A stretch of DNA of 64,000 nt from Cricetomys ansorgei (Eukaryota; Chordata; Mammalia; Rodentia; Nesomyidae). Shown here one piece after another: positions 12,337 through 25,514 of this stretch. Location of the stretch: NCBI GenBank assembly GCA_026225945.1, contig JAMJFZ010001657.1, forward strand, positions 3,010,001 to 3,074,000, read 5' to 3'. A model generated the notes under the pieces. The model made no database searches, had not been told where the DNA came from, and saw only the letters and a list, made by a program, of their open reading frames with translations. The stretch's first letter is position 1, and every line of letters begins with the position of its first letter. The position numbers and the translations under genes are program-made.

Positions 12337-14215
12337 GTAAGAAGAGTAAGGTGAAGTACAGATTGGATAACATGGAAGAGAGACACGGATTCTAGGCCTG
12401 GCCTCCCTCCCCAAAGCCTGCATCACCTTCATGTGATTCAGCCAACTGTGCCCTGGGGACACCCACCCCTCACCCCTATTCTCAGTATACACCTCAGACT
12501 TACAAACTTCCTCTCTGACATGGAGAAACTTGAGCAGACTTGAACCCAAAACAACAGTCCCCAGTGGACAGATCAGGAGCTCTCTCTCACCCATTGAGCC
12601 TTGTGTGCTCTTTTCCTCGGTTGTGTGCACTTGGGCCTGGCCCCTCCCCGCTGTGTGTCTTGGGCTTGTCTGGAAAAGGGGCTTACAGACTCTGGGGTTC
12701 TTTCCAGCCTGGGCCCCTGGGATCTACGATGCTGCCGCTCACCTGTTGTGGTGTGCTGGGGAGTAGGATTTGAGGCGATCACATCACACTCAGCTCTTAG
12801 GTGTCTGGTGACCTGTCAGTGGCAGTTGCCCGCTATAGGGGCTTTGGTCGTTGTGGAGTGGTGCCAGGCAAGCCCACCATCTTGCCGAAAGCTAAAATAG
12901 TTAGAGGTGCTCCTAGTGTGGCATCGGGAGAGAGGATGGGTGGCTTATCCTCTGCACACAAGCTAAATGGATCGCCTCCGGAGGTTCCCACTCTTCACAA
13001 CTGCCTAGCTTCTCATCCAGGACAAGCTGCTGCAGTTCTTGCTCTGGAGGTCGTCTGCAGACTCCAGTCACGTGTTGGCTCTTTGCTACCACCTGATGAG
13101 GGACCACCCATTCAAGTCTCCTACATCCTGGCCTCTATACTTAAAGGCCAGAGCAGAAATGGAGATCCAAGGAGTCCAGAAACACAGAAGCAACCCAATG
13201 AGAGAGAGAGCTTCTGTCTCTGCTAAAGTGTTGTGCTGATTCTGGCCTGTTTTCCAAGGAAAGCCTCCATATATCTTTTCTGAGGAAGATGAGGGACCAT
13301 CACCACTTTCCTACTCGAGTCTCCTTCCTAATAAATGGGTACAAAATCTTTATGGAAAAGAAAATCATAAACTTACCTGAAGAAGCCTAAGTAGGTACTT
13401 TGAAGATCTTAGTAGTCTTAGACTAAAGCCCTGAGTTGCTGTAGAGGAGCCCAGCCCGAGCTGCATGGCACCCGGGGTTGGTCCAGCCATGCAGTGGATT
13501 TGCGGCCAGGCTTTCAGTGCCCCTGACTTTTATATCATGTGTTCCCACTGGGGAATCTCAACACTTGTCACTTGATCCCTTTAGCCAGTCAATAGACTTC
13601 CTTTATGGATGTATCGTAGTTCACTGAGCTGTCTAACGTGTCAGTCAAGCGTTGGGCAGACAGGCAGGCCAAGTGTCACTGGTGGGCACATAGTGGAAAA
13701 CTGAGGATGGGGTAAGGGAGAGGCTTGACACCGCTGAGGCCTGTCTGAGGCCTGCAATGCAGGCTACATTTCCTCTTTTCTTCTGCCTTTCTACAAGCAA
13801 TGTCAGGACAGTTTCCACGAGCCAGATGCTAGGCACAGGATCCAGGGCACAGAGCCAAATAAACCATAGTTCTGACCACACATACTCAGTTGAGGGGATT
13901 CTAATCAGCATGCTGAGGACTCTGAGGCTCTGGGAGTGGGGAGGGGCGAACTGCCTCTGTTGGCAATGGGTAGAACTATGACAAAGCCCCCTATCCTGCT
14001 ACCCACACACGAGGGTCCTCCTGTCTCTCCAGATCCTCCTACTCTCCGGCCCACCAGAGGCTGCATTGTCTGTATCTATCTGCCCTCTCTGGGTGTGTGT
14101 CCTCCCTTGCTGCCCAGGACACATGCCCGTTCCTCCTTCCAGGAGTCTCTTGTGCCACCCCCAGGTCCTCTTTGCATAACTCTTCATCTTGAAATGTATT
14201 TGGCCCTACAGTTGT

Positions 14216-14292
14216 CATTTCTTCCTCCTCCTCCTTCTTCCCCCCCCCTCGTCTTCTCCCTCTTCCTCCTCCTTCTCCTCCTCTTCCTCCTT
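14216..14292 (+). repeat. CT-rich polypyrimidine tract
   Basis: The tract is TCC/TTC-rich and lies within the last Scara5 intron, more than 2.6 kb from the acceptor. Confidence 0.9.
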
Positions 14293-15185
14293 ACATTCTA
14301 CAGACTGTCCCTGGAGCCCATCTCTACATCTGAGGCTTCAATCATGATGTTTGCTACTTCCTTAGCAGGGCCCCACATCCTTGGTAGAGCTGCAGGCTGC
14401 GGGCTGATTATGGGATAACGCCCCTCCAAGTGCATCGGCCTTCCTAAGACTGGACACCAGCCAGTCCTGGTGGAGCCCCAGCCTGTGCTTACAGCGTCAC
14501 ATCCTGCAAGTGCATTTGGGATGGGCAGCTTTGGGCCTGTTCTTTATTTGTTAGTCCCCTTTATGTGCTTTGGGTGTGACTGATCCCACAGAGCTCTTGA
14601 GCCTGTGGCCTTTTCCTGGGTAATTTGTGAAGTGATGTGTTTTCCAGGAGACATTTAATCTGCAAGTCATTGCTGTGTCTCAGAGGGGCTTATTGTGTCA
14701 GAGACGGGGAGAGGCCCTGGTGAAGACAGGGTCCAGGCAGACAGCGTAAGGAGGCCCCTCCTCCTCGTTCTGTCCTTGATTCACCGCCCGGCAATCCTGT
14801 GCTGGAGGACACTGGAAGACTTCATGGAACATACCTAAGGGGTTTAACTCACGGAGTTGGTTTGGTCAACAGTGCCACAGCTTAGACGGTCCCTTGAGCT
14901 TCTTTGTAAAGGGATGTCGTGGGGCAGATCTAGAATGGGTGGCAGAGCTGAAAGTTTTCAGTCTCAGCGATTCCACTAACAAAAAGAGAGAAAGGTCACG
15001 TGACTGTGGGGAAGGATCCAGTGTGGTGGTCGGTTATGGGTCTAATCCCTGAGCTGCCTCCCTGGTAGGTTTTCGTGGGTAACAAAGCCCTTCCCCACAG
15101 GGAAACACCTCGCTGACTAATGTGGGCTGACGTGGCCAGCAACACTGGAACCTGGGTTAAGACCTCGTCCTTTACGTCCCTCCTC

Positions 15186-15545
15186 TGTATTCATTATTTT
15201 TCTTATTTCTGTGACCAAAATACCATACGCAAACAACTCCAGGAAGGAAGACTCATTTCAGCCCACGGTTTCAGAGAGTTGCAGCCCGTCCTGGCGGGGA
15301 AGGCATGGTGACAGGCACTACTGGTGACAATGGGAGGTGGCCCGTCTTCCATTCTAGTGGACCAAGGAGCAGAGAAGTCATGCTGGAGCCAGGGTGGATG
15401 TAACTTTCCCGGCCGTTCGTGACCTATTTCCTTTTGCTAAATAGGTCCCAGTCCTTAAAGGTTTCACAGTCTCCCCAAACTGCCACCAGAAGGAAACAAA
15501 TGCTTAAACATGACCCTGAAAGGAGGTGCTTCAGATTCAAACTAT
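15186..15545 (-). mobile_element. Old MaLR-like solo LTR, antisense
   Basis: The left end (TTTCTGTGACCAAAATACC), the internal CTCATTTCAGCCCACGG and the terminal CAGATTCAAACTATG follow the reverse complement of an ERVL-MaLR-type LTR. It is heavily diverged. Confidence 0.5.
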
Positions 15546-16974
15546 GCTATAAGTCATGGGCATAACAAGAAAGGGTACTGGGGGGAGGGACCAGCAGTCC
15601 AGGTTTGCCCAAGACTTCCTAGGTTTCCTAGGAAAAGTCCCATAGCCTGGGGCACCCCTCCCACCCTGAAACCTGAGCTCTCCCTGCATGGTACTGTCCC
15701 CACTGCACAGCCCTGCTTTTGCTTCTGTTACCAGGGCTTATGAAGTCGTAGAGTTCAGCCTCTGTGAAAATGCAGATTCTGCCTTAGCTGGGCAGGGCAG
15801 GACCCATAGCTCTGCATATCTTACAAATTCTGGCAATACAAACCCCGTGGGTCTAGGACCACACTTTGGGTACCAAAACTACTGCTTCCATGGAGTCATG
15901 AAATCAGACATCTTCTAGGAGGCCTCCATTGTCTGGAGTCAGGCACAGCCATCAGCATAAAGAACCTATCAGCACCACATATCCCCTGATGCTAAGTTCA
16001 TCTGTAGGAGCATGGAGTGATTGGCACAGGCTAATCCCTTCTCCTCCACAGACTTCTAGGCAAGACCTCTACTTGCTCTGAAAGGCTAGACCAGATGCCC
16101 TAACCCCTGATACATAGAAGGATATCAGCACCAATTTCACACCATTCAGGGTTCTGATGCTATTCAGCGACAGCCCATTAAAACCCCAGGCTCTCCATGT
16201 GTGGCCACCTTCTGACCAGCAGGTTAGCCATTACAGTTGGATAAACAAGGCTGGCTGCAAGACTTAGGAACTCTGTATTTGGGGGATAACCAAATGACTT
16301 ATGGTTTGAGGACATCTGGCTATAATGTCAAACTGGGGGATCCTTTCTTTCTAGAACCATGGGCTAGAACTTGGGCTCACAGAGTAGGACTATGTGGCAG
16401 AGTTGGTACTAACAAACTCAGTTCTCGGTCACTGCATGATCCAGGATCTGTCTGACATTACCCTTCTGATTAGGCCTTTGCCAAACTGTTCGTCCAGAAA
16501 TGCTTCAAAATACTGTACCCAGCGGCAGGGTGAGCCAATCAAGTATGAGCCAAGGGATGGGTAGGTAGGTAGCACGATTTGAGTTTGAAGTTAGGCTTTA
16601 CCAGTTATAAGTGTGTAACCGGGTACCAATTGCTCTCTGAACCTAAGTTCTCATTACAGAATGTGTGTCTTACTGTCTAATCCAAAGAATGATGATGAGG
16701 GCTACACAGGCTCATTTCCGTAAGCGTCATGACTCATAGGAGACACAAACACCGTTATCATCTATTCTTGTTACTCTACCTATAGAAAGCTGAGCCTAGA
16801 CATAAGGATGCATTCTCGGTAGACTGGAGAGGGAAGATGGCTGCCACCAGATTTGAGAAGCACCCTGCAAGGACAGCCAGGCCTTGGCCATGTCAGTCAC
16901 AGGCATAGTCCCTTTTCTCCTCCTGTCTGCTCCTAGGATCACTACTAAGAAGTTGCCTTTGCCTCTCTTTACAG

Positions 16975-17111
16975 GCACAGGGAGGATTTGGATGGATGAC
17001 GTGAGCTGCAAGGGTACCGAGAGCTCCATCTTCCACTGCCAATTCTCCAAGTGGGGAGTGACAAACTGCGGGCATGCTGAGGATGCTGGAGTGACTTGTG
17101 CTACACCCTGA
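16975..17111 (+). CDS. Scara5: Scara5 terminal coding exon, second half of SRCR domain and stop
   Basis: The exon completes a Gly codon with its first two bases and then encodes [40 protein letters not shown] and a final ATP before TGA at 17109-17111. The [13 protein letters not shown] and [12 protein letters not shown] motifs are the standard second half of an SRCR domain. The four cysteines here plus two in the preceding exon give the six of group A. The frame joins the previous exon without shift (FGQ-GTGRIW). The protein ends three residues after the last SRCR cysteine, matching the extracellular C-terminus of SCARA5. The acceptor is CTCTTTACAG. An upstream in-frame ATG at 16884 is intronic and should not be taken as a start. 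Confidence 0.93.
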
Positions 17112-19055
17112 GAGTGGGCACATCCCCAAGGTCGGAGCACCGCCGTTGAGCTGCATCCCTGTGTCTCTGGGGTAGGGGATTACTTGGAGCTACCTAGCCA
17201 CGGATCTGCCCAGTCCGATACCACCCCCACCCTTGCTGCCCATTGGCCCTACTCTAGTTCCAAGGTGACCTGCTGTCACTCCCCTTCCAGACAGCTGCTT
17301 CAAAGTGCTCAGTGGGACCTACATTATGTCTTGCCCTTCCACCAAGGGTTTCTACGTGGGGAGCCCAGTCAACTGAACTGCCAGTATGCCTAGCCATCTA
17401 AAGACTATCCACAGGTCCTGGGGATCCATGTTGGTCTCTTGGTTACAGATGTTGCTGACAGATGGATGCTGATATGATGTCATAGGCAAGAGCAGCAGTG
17501 GAGGTGGGAGGTGTTATGGGTCATTTACTTTGCAGATAATTCCCAAATCCCAGTTTCACCACCCAGCCCACCCCACAACAAGTAGAAACCCTTAATGACT
17601 CTGTTTCCCCTCTTTTCCTCTGTATCTTCGCACTAAATGTTAGTTTGAGGAAGGGGCAGAGGAGAAGCCAGGTACAGGAGACTTAGAAAATGCCTGTTAC
17701 TGCAGAAACCCTTCTGGAGTTGGGAAGAGAGGGGGTAACTATCGTGCTGTGCCGCATCGTATCTGGGTGCTGAAGTCACTTATCCTCTTTGCTGTGTTAA
17801 TACAAGACGTGACAATCAGGGCAGGACCCTGCCTCCGGGTGGTGCTCACCTGGCCCATTCACTTGGCTTCCAAGTTAGAAGACCAAGAATGACTAAGACT
17901 GAGACCAGGTTCCCACGTGGACCTTGGCGCTCCCTTGCTAGGCCTCAGCAGCGAGCTCGGGGCTGTGGGCAGTGGCTATTAGAAAGCTGTATGCTCCAAA
18001 TCCTACAGCAAGCATGCGTAAGCTCAGACATGATAGGTCTCTAAGCCAAACAGCCACACAGGAGGGCTGATTTGGAAGGTGGACATGGAAGCTTTTCACG
18101 GTAACCCGAGCTTATCAGTCATTAGAGGCTGTGTCTCAGGCTGTTGGTGATAGCCTGAGGATTATCCTGTAGTCAAAGGAACACAGTCCTGATGAACCCT
18201 GGAAGGGTAGAAAGAAGCGTGGATTCCCTCTAACCCTCCCATGGGAAATGAGATGCTTTGGGCTTCTTCAAGCCTGTGAGCTGTACTCCCCTCCTGGTTA
18301 CAGAGAGAACACACTCTGCTGTTGACACAAGGAAGAAGTTGAACCAGGTTGTTCATGGGGGAGCTACAGGGTAGCAACTGTCTGGCTATAGTAGAGTCAC
18401 CAATCCCATGCCCTGTGAGGTAAGCATTATCCTGCCTGGGGTCTGGAAGACCTAGGTGCCTCCAGGTATAGTTCCCCCAAAGATTCTGGCTGGCCACCAA
18501 GCCAGTATGTGATCTTAGTCATTCTTGCTTGCAATATGCATTACTCACTACTGTTCTCACGATCTGACCAACTGTTACGTTTATATGACACGCGTGTGCT
18601 CGCGCATCTTCCTCCAGAGCCGATGTGTGTATTCCTGTACAAGCATAGCACTGCTTATTGCATAGCTCAGCCCATCACGACGGTTATGTTTTCAAAGATA
18701 TACTAAAGGTTATATTTTTAAGAAAAAAGATATTTTAAAGGTGCATAAACATCACTTTGAGAATTCCGGGAAAGAATCCAGTTACCCCAATGATGAAGAC
18801 TCGGGTAACTTTCTCACTTGGTCTTCACATGGAGAAAACACAAGTTTGGTTTTATGTCGATAAAAGCGATGTTGAAAGTCTTTTAACCATAAAAATAAGA
18901 GTCGACTAGTTTACAGACCTACCTATGAAGACATGGGGATGCCCGTGGACTGTATTTCAGGGACTAATGGAAACTAGACCTAAAATACTTCAGGCCTTTT
19001 GTAAAAAAAAAAAAATAAAAATTTTTTTTCAATAAAGCAAACATTTGAAAAAGAT
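17112..19055 (+). other. Scara5: Scara5 3' untranslated region (inferred)
   Basis: About 1.9 kb follows the stop codon with no repeat that I recognise and no coding signal, which fits a 3'UTR continuous with the last exon. The first clear AATAAA is at 19031-19036, just after an A/T-rich stretch at 18990-19030. I place the 3' end about 20 bases beyond it. The end is inferred: an earlier non-canonical signal or a later one is possible, and A-rich tracts also arise from retroelement tails. Confidence 0.5.
19031..19036 (+). terminator. Scara5: Candidate Scara5 polyadenylation signal
   Basis: This is a canonical AATAAA hexamer 1.92 kb after the Scara5 stop codon, and the first I find in that direction. 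It is close to a run of A and T, so chance occurrence cannot be excluded. Confidence 0.45.
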
Positions 19056-19239
19056 GTCCCTAACAAGCAGCCCATGATATTCTTTCTCGTGCAAACCCAG
19101 GGAGTGTGGAGAGAGCTGGAAGGCAATCAGATGATTTTCCAGTGAGGGTCGTTAGCATGTGCTGTCCATGAGAAACCGTCTCAGTGCTTTCAGGAGACAT
19201 TCAGCATACTTGTCTAGACTGGTGACACAGTAGAACACA

Positions 19240-19622
19240 TCTTGGTCTGTTTTCTGTTGCTAAAACAGGATACCTGAGATGAGGCAGACTGATAAATAAA
19301 AGAGGTTTACCTATAGTACTGCAAGTCCAAGACTTGGCAGCCATATCTGGCAAGGGACTCGTGCTGTTTCAACTCATGGCAGAAGGAAAAAGACAAATGT
19401 GTCTGTGCAGCAGAGACCAGGGATGTGAGAGGCTTGCTTTAGAACAAATCGGAACTGCCATCACTAAACTAGTCCTGTAGAAGGGATCCCTAGGGAGAAA
19501 GGCACTTCCCTGTCCACGAGGATCCCGCCCTGTCACCCAGACACCTCTCCAAACTGCCACGTTGAGAAATCAAGGTTCCAACACACAGGTGGGGGTGGGA
19601 GGAACACACACTCAAATCACAT
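19240..19622 (-). mobile_element. Old MaLR-like LTR, antisense
   Basis: GTCTGTTTTCTGTTGCTAAA, AATAAAAGAGGTTTACC and CTCCAAACTGCCACGTTGAG follow the order of an antisense MaLR-like LTR. It lies just beyond the proposed Scara5 3' end. Confidence 0.55.
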
Positions 19623-21328
19623 GGTTGAAGCCTGATTTGGTGGTCACCAAAGGAACCAGGTTCCAAGCAGCAGAACAGCCTTCAAGGCTCATTCATAAGA
19701 GAATGGTTTTGAACTGTGTTTGATCTCAGCCAGAAGGAAGTGCTCATGTTTGTACCTGACAAAGGAAAGGGCACCTGCGTTTCTCTTCCCACCTCTATAA
19801 TTCCACCTGGGAACATGTTCCCTTTGGGGATACATGGAATGCTAAGGTGGTCCAGCTAGGTACTGGGTGTGAGGTTCCAGGCCAGATCATCTAGTAGTGG
19901 GCAGGAGTGTTCCACAGCAGCCTGTGAGGAGATCTGGGCACCACGGTCCTGGCCAGGTGCTCCTGGGTAGCAGCAGCTCAGGGAAGTCCTTGTGCCCTGA
20001 GTTTTCTATGGGCCACTGCAATGTGCTAAAACAACAACAGATGTTTCTGGAAATCTAGCAAGAAAGTACCCTTTTCCTCCTCTTTCCAAAGGCTTGGAAT
20101 GGTAGGCGCCTCCCCCCCCACCCCCCAGCATGTCATGGTGACTCTAGCTACAGGAACAGGACCCTGGAGGAAGGCAGAACCCTTCATCTCCTGTTGTCCT
20201 CTCCACTGTCCAAAAGCCAGACACAGCCACTTCCAGTCGACAAATGTGAATATATTTTTTAACAGGTTTCGCGAACCCCTGCCCCAAGTTTCTTTGGTGA
20301 CTTTGATGTCAAAATAATGAATTGTCATGGTAATGTTCTATAACAGGTCTGGAGTGTGAACTGGTTGGGTTCTGTTTGTAAACTTGCTCCCCCAGACCCT
20401 TCTGCAGAACATGTCTCACCCGAGCTTTGCATTCTTCTCCCCCTGCCCCTATAACTTTGTGGAGCCGAAGTGGGTTCTGCCTGACAGAACCTTGTTATTC
20501 ATTCCTCTCCACCAAGTAAAACAGGTAAAGGAACTTTCCAGAAGAATATTTAATCTCCTGAAGACCTCGAGCAAGTCCAGGTGGAGTCAGTAGTGTGGGC
20601 TATCACCGTAGGTTCTTTCTTCAGAAGCTGTACCAGCCACACGAGTTTCTCATATGTTGAGCTGCCAAGGCTTCACTGGAATGCCTATGCACCTTTCTGG
20701 AACTTTCTCTGTGTCATTCCCTTCTCTATAGTATTGAGAGATTCTGCAAACCTCTGCCTCTCACCTCCAGTCATCATGACTGACGGTGTCATAGCTGTTA
20801 GACTCAACTTACTCCTGAAGCTGCAGAGAAAGAATCCAGGCCAAGGTCGAGCTCCCCGCCTGCTCCCCTCTGCTCATGCACCACAGGCTTCCTGTTACAT
20901 GTTGTTCAATGTGTAAAATGATGGGTTTCAAGAAAGTTGTGCAATTTGCAATTTTCCAATTATGTCAGAAGGTGGGTAATTCTGGTAAGTGTGGAAGTCT
21001 TCCCCTGGGGCTATTTATTGGTCCAGGAGAAACATAAGGGACATCTTTGTTCAAACACGGGTACTGTTTGGCAAAGATGAGCTCTGGAAAGAATCTCCTG
21101 GTTAGGAGAGGTGACTGAACAAACAGAAGTTTCCTGTAGCTCATAGCTCCCAACCCAGTCCCTCCCCACCAGACTCACTTTGAAGGTCAGTCCCAAGGCT
21201 CTTCAGGGATTCTCCTCAGCATTTGCATCATCAAGAGAAAGGCCTGAATAGTGACGCAAGTCCAAGAAAGCGGATTCTGTTGTTGAGACGCTTTTTACAA
21301 AGGAAACATCACTCGATGGCTTACAAGG
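19623..21328. other. Intergenic, nothing recognised
   Basis: I see no gene or clear repeat here. A 111-codon open frame at 20581-20916 on the plus strand shows no family resemblance and no splice or promoter context, so I leave it unannotated. Confidence 0.6.
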
Positions 21329-21734
21329 TGTCTTAGTTAGGGTTTCTATTGCTGTGATGAAACACCATGACCGAAACAACTTGGGGAGGAAAGGGTTTGT
21401 TTGGCTTACACTTCCACATCACTGTTCATCAAGGAAAGAAGTCAGGAAAAGACTTCAGAAAGGGCAGGAACCTGGAGCCACTAGCTGATGCAGAGGCCAT
21501 GCGGAGTGCTGATTACTGGCTTGCTCCCCATGGTTTGCTCAGCCTGCTTTGTTATAGAACCCATGACCACCAGCTTAGGGATGGCACCACCCACAATAGG
21601 ATAGGCCCTCCCCCATCAATCACTAATTAAGAAAATGCCCTACACCTGGATCTTACAGAGGCATCTTCTCAATTGAGGTCCCCTCCTTCCAGATAACTCT
21701 AACTTGTGTCAAGTTGACATAAAACTAACCAGCA
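21329..21734 (-). mobile_element. MaLR-like solo LTR, antisense
   Basis: It starts TGTCTTAGTTAGGGTTTC and ends CATAAAACTAACCAGCA. GGGTTTGTTTGGCTTAC is the antisense polyadenylation region. It is one of the better preserved copies of this common rodent LTR type in the window. Confidence 0.75.
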
Positions 21735-22339
21735 CTCACAGAACACAGCGTCTGAGTGTTCCGCAGGCAGCTTCAGAGTATGGCAATGGGAAAACTCCCA
21801 CCCAAGTCATTTTGTGAGACTTGACTCACTTTCATAACAAAAAGAAACAAAAGCACAGGAAAGCAAAAAGATTTCAGGCCGGTCTCACCCACCAACATAA
21901 ATACAAAAGCCACAAACAACATTTTAGCAGACAGAACACACCAAACCTCAAGAATTATATATTAGGCTGAGTTGGAGTTTTCTTAGAAATGCAAACTTGG
22001 TTTAACATTAACAAACTTAAGGAGAAAAACATACAACTATCTCAGTAAACATAGAAACTTCAATATTTATGTACAATAAAGAAACTTTTAATAAGCTAAG
22101 GAAAAGAGGTGGGAGCTAAGACATCTATCAAGCACATGAAATAAGCAGATGTGAATATAAACACTTGAAGTGTGAACATGGCAATCAGCACGGATCAACA
22201 AGTTGTCTTTGCTACTTTTCAGCTGTGCTCAGAGACCTCAGCCTGCATAGCAAGGAAAGGAAAGCTACTAGGACTGGAAAGAAAACAGTTAAGCATTTAT
22301 AGATGAGAGGATCCCGATTATAAAACTCCTGGATGGAGG

Positions 22340-22625
22340 AGTTTATCAGATGGCTCAGTAGGTAAGAGCATGTGCTGCAAAGGCAGGAGGACCTGAGTTC
22401 AAATCTCCAGTGTCCATATAAACATCTTGGTGTGGCTGTGTATGCTGATAACCCCAGCACTGTAGAGGACAGAGACTGGAAGATTGCTAAGACATACTGG
22501 CTGCCAGCCTAGCACCAGGTTCATGAGAGACCCTGTCTCAGAGAGAAGAGACAGAGAGGGATTGACATACTCCTCTGTCCTGAAGCTGAGCACTGCGTGT
22601 GCACATACAACACCTACCCACTCCA
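22340..22625 (+). repeat. B2/B3-type SINE
   Basis: CAGATGGCTCAGTAGGTAAG, GGAGGACCTGAGTTCAAATC and a downstream GAGACCCTGTCTCAGAGAG segment suggest one composite SINE or two adjoining ones. Confidence 0.6.
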
Positions 22626-23109
22626 TACGCAGACCAACAATGAAAACAAAAACAAACAAACAAAATCCCAGATCAATGGGAAGTTTCTAGAATGAAGACA
22701 CCCTATTGCATGGGAAGATAAGTAAGATGTAAACTTCAAAGTCTCTTCATTTCTGATAGACTCGATTGTATGTTTAGAAAAACAAATAATTGTTGAACAC
22801 TCAGCATTAAATGGGACACCCATTTCACCCCACTCCAGAGCTCAAGGATGGGGGAAAAAAAAAACAAAAACCTCTCTTGCTCTGGAAAGAAGAGAGAAGT
22901 ATGGAAGTGCGTGGAACTGGGGTCGTGGTTTGCTCTCCAGATTAATATCACCAGCTTTTGTGGGACCATCACTTTCAAAACCCAGAAACACCTTCCCGGT
23001 TGCAGACACAATGGGATCATCTTTGGGAATGGAATGGGAGCAGCACCTGCCTTCTTCGTCACTGCTGGAAAACAACACTGCAGAAGGAAACATTACCAGA
23101 TAGAAACGG

Positions 23110-23258
23110 AAGGCTGACGGTACAGCTCAGCGGGTCAAAGCGCTTGCCTCCCAAACTCGACTTGAGTTCAACCCCCAGATCCCATGGTGGAAAGAGAAAA
23201 CTGACTCTCACAAGTTGTCCTCTGACTTTCACTCTGGTATGCACGTGTCTACACACAC

Positions 23259-23306
<48 letters not shown>

Positions 23307-23330
23307 TAATGATAATAATAAATTTTCAAG
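23110..23330 (+). repeat. B3-like SINE followed by (AAT)n
   Basis: ACAGCTCAGCGGGTCAAAGC, GAGTTCAACCCCCAG and GTTGTCCTCTGACTTTC are SINE blocks. From about 23260 the tail is an AAT repeat of roughly 60 bases with small breaks. Confidence 0.75.
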
Positions 23331-24081
23331 AAGAAAAAAAGATATTAAGTCTCCACATGAAATCTGCCAATGGTGAGTGTCTACACCTTGGCATGATTAT
23401 AGAACAGAAATTTTATTATAATTAGTTGAGGTCATTGGTACAAGAGAAAGATTATGAAATGTTGAAAGGAAAATTCCTGTGACCAATTACATTTAGCAAA
23501 ATTAGTTTGAGCAAGGAAAACCAAACAAAAGTAAGCAAAAGAAAAAGCAAAAGCCAAAAATGGTTCAAGAATCAGGCTGCTTCCAAAACCAGAGCAGATT
23601 CCAAAAGCTCCAACCAACAACGTAATCTGACATTTATAGAAAATGGAACTTCGAGAGACAATTTAATTGGTTACAGCTTAATTAGATAATTGTTTACAGA
23701 GCCTCCTGCAACAAACTAAATAAAGGCCAGCTACTGTGATTAAATTCCATACTGGCTTGGCTGTTGGGCTTAGTTCAAATCAACGTCGCCTATAAAATTT
23801 TATTTGACTGGAATTTGGAATTGAAAGATCTAGATTCTGATCTTCGTTCCACAAATTCTTGGACGAACAGTGGCTTCAGGCCATTGTTATAAATGAATGT
23901 TATCCTACTCACCTTTAGTTATGAGGGTTAAAAAAAAAGAAAAGTTAATTTGAAAATGGTTTGCAAACATTATATAAATAATACAGTTTGGATGACATAG
24001 AAGATTTGGACCTTTGGTTTATGGGAGAAGTGATCATTATTTAAAACTGTGAAGAACTGGTGGACAATAAAGTATAACACA

Positions 24082-24300
24082 GAGGCTTAAGTGGTGGCTC
24101 AGCAGTTAAGAGCATTGGCTGCTCTCGCAGAGGACCTGGGTTCAGTTTCCAGAACCCACACGGTGGCTCACAGCCATCTGCAGCTCCAGGTCCAGGGAAT
24201 CCTCTTCTGGTCTTGCGTACCAGGCACACACACAGTGCACATAGGTGGAGTCCAAACACCCATGCACAAAAAAATAAAACAAATAAATCTTTAAGAAAAT
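24082..24300 (+). repeat. B3 SINE
   Basis: GTGGCTCAGCAGTTAAGAGC, TCTCGCAGAGGACCTGG, ACCCACACGGTGGCTCAC and an AAATAAATCTTTAAG tail are well preserved. Confidence 0.85.
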
Positions 24301-24424
24301 AAAAACTAAAAAGTATGACATGGGTAACTTCATGAAGATTCTAGGAGCAGAAGAGGGTGTATTTCATTAGATGACATCATTAGGGTAGAAACATCAACAC
24401 AGCTTCATCTAAACTTGAAAAATA

Positions 24425-24612
24425 CAAGCATGGGCTGGGGATGTAGCGTGATTGCGTGCCAGCAAGCACAGCACTGCAAGGGAGCAGGTAAGGGTGGTGG
24501 AACATTCCTATAACCCCTGGGAGGAGGGGTCAGGAGGATCAGAAGTTCAAGGTCAGTTTCTGCTTCGTCTTCAGCCAGCCCGGACTTGGTGAGATCCTGT
24601 CTTAAAACACAA
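24425..24612 (+). repeat. B4 SINE (ID-B1 composite)
   Basis: The head GGGCTGGGGATGTAGC is ID-like. The second half, with GGTGGTGGAACATTCC, GAAGTTCAAGGTCAG and GAGATCCTGTC, is B1-like. Confidence 0.75.
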
Positions 24613-25514
24613 AACCAAAGAGAACATGCCAGAATTTTTGTTTTTAAAAATCATTCCATATGTGTTGTCTGCTCAGAGGCACCTGGGTTCAGCTCTTTTC
24701 TAAATTAGCAGGCACTTAAGTGTCTACAGTGTCAGTAGCTTCAAATACATCTTGAGGCCCATTTCCCTATAGTTTAGCAGCATATTGGGTTAGAGAGCTA
24801 AATAGAATTATCTGTAAGGCTGGGTGGGAATCAAACTTTAAGAAGTTTACCCAGGCTTCAGCAAGTGTGCTGTCAGCTCTCTGGTGACATCTACAGACTG
24901 ACGAGAGAAACAGAACGGAAACTTCAGGGAAGCGACTAGAAAAGAGTCCAGGACCAACCTCAATGTTAAAGCCAGGGCTTAATTAAGCACGTTCCATCCA
25001 TAGAACTGGGGTAGGGCTCCGTGTTCTGCATCTCTGAGAAGCCTCTAGATGCTGCCACAGCTGCTTGTCCACAGGCACTTGAGGAGCAGCAAGGCTCATC
25101 AAGGCTTTCAGATTGTGGGCTGGCAGAGGTGGAAAGGCTATTAGAGGTCGTCTTAATTAGCGTCCTTACATTATAGGTGAGAAACAGATATACAGAAAGA
25201 GGAAACAAGCACACTCAGTGTTTCATTTCCTAAGCCTTATGTCCTTGTCAATAATGTGGAACTGTGAGTGCCTAGGAAGGCTTTCAAAGACCAGCAGAAT
25301 ATACGTCCCCCAAATGCTCCACTTTGACATAAGGACTATTTGGAGCTGAAAGCAATTAGGGAGAAATAGACAAGAAGCTTTTAACCTTTTCCCTAGAGTG
25401 GGGTAGAACTTTGTAAAAGTGTTTCTTCTCCCCTCTTTACCAGTGGGTGTAGACCTCTGGGGCTAAAGGGCAAGTTGAAGTCGCTAAAGGGTGCCTCGTC
25501 CTCCCCAGGTGGGC

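Larger units (their letters stand above)
12337..16974 (+). other. Scara5: Scara5 last intron
   Basis: This phase-1 intron separates the two SRCR exons. It starts GTAAGA and ends with a pyrimidine-rich stretch and ACAG at 16974. It holds a CT-rich tract near 14216-14292 and a diverged MaLR-like LTR, antisense, at about 15186-15545. Elsewhere I see no open frame with splice signals. Splitting the domain over two exons is typical of group A SRCR domains, which have six cysteines. Confidence 0.88.

Noticed and set aside
11766..12395. 209-codon frame joining a Lys-rich tract to the SRCR domain
   Set aside because: The Lys/Ser/Gln part is the intronic AAAGC repeat. A good acceptor at 12138-12141 and donor at 12337 show that only 12142-12336 is exon.
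17112..19050. Iron-responsive element in the Scara5 3'UTR
   Set aside because: CAGTGG occurrences (for example near 17304 and 17974) lack complementary five-base flanks and the bulged C, so no IRE stem can be supported.
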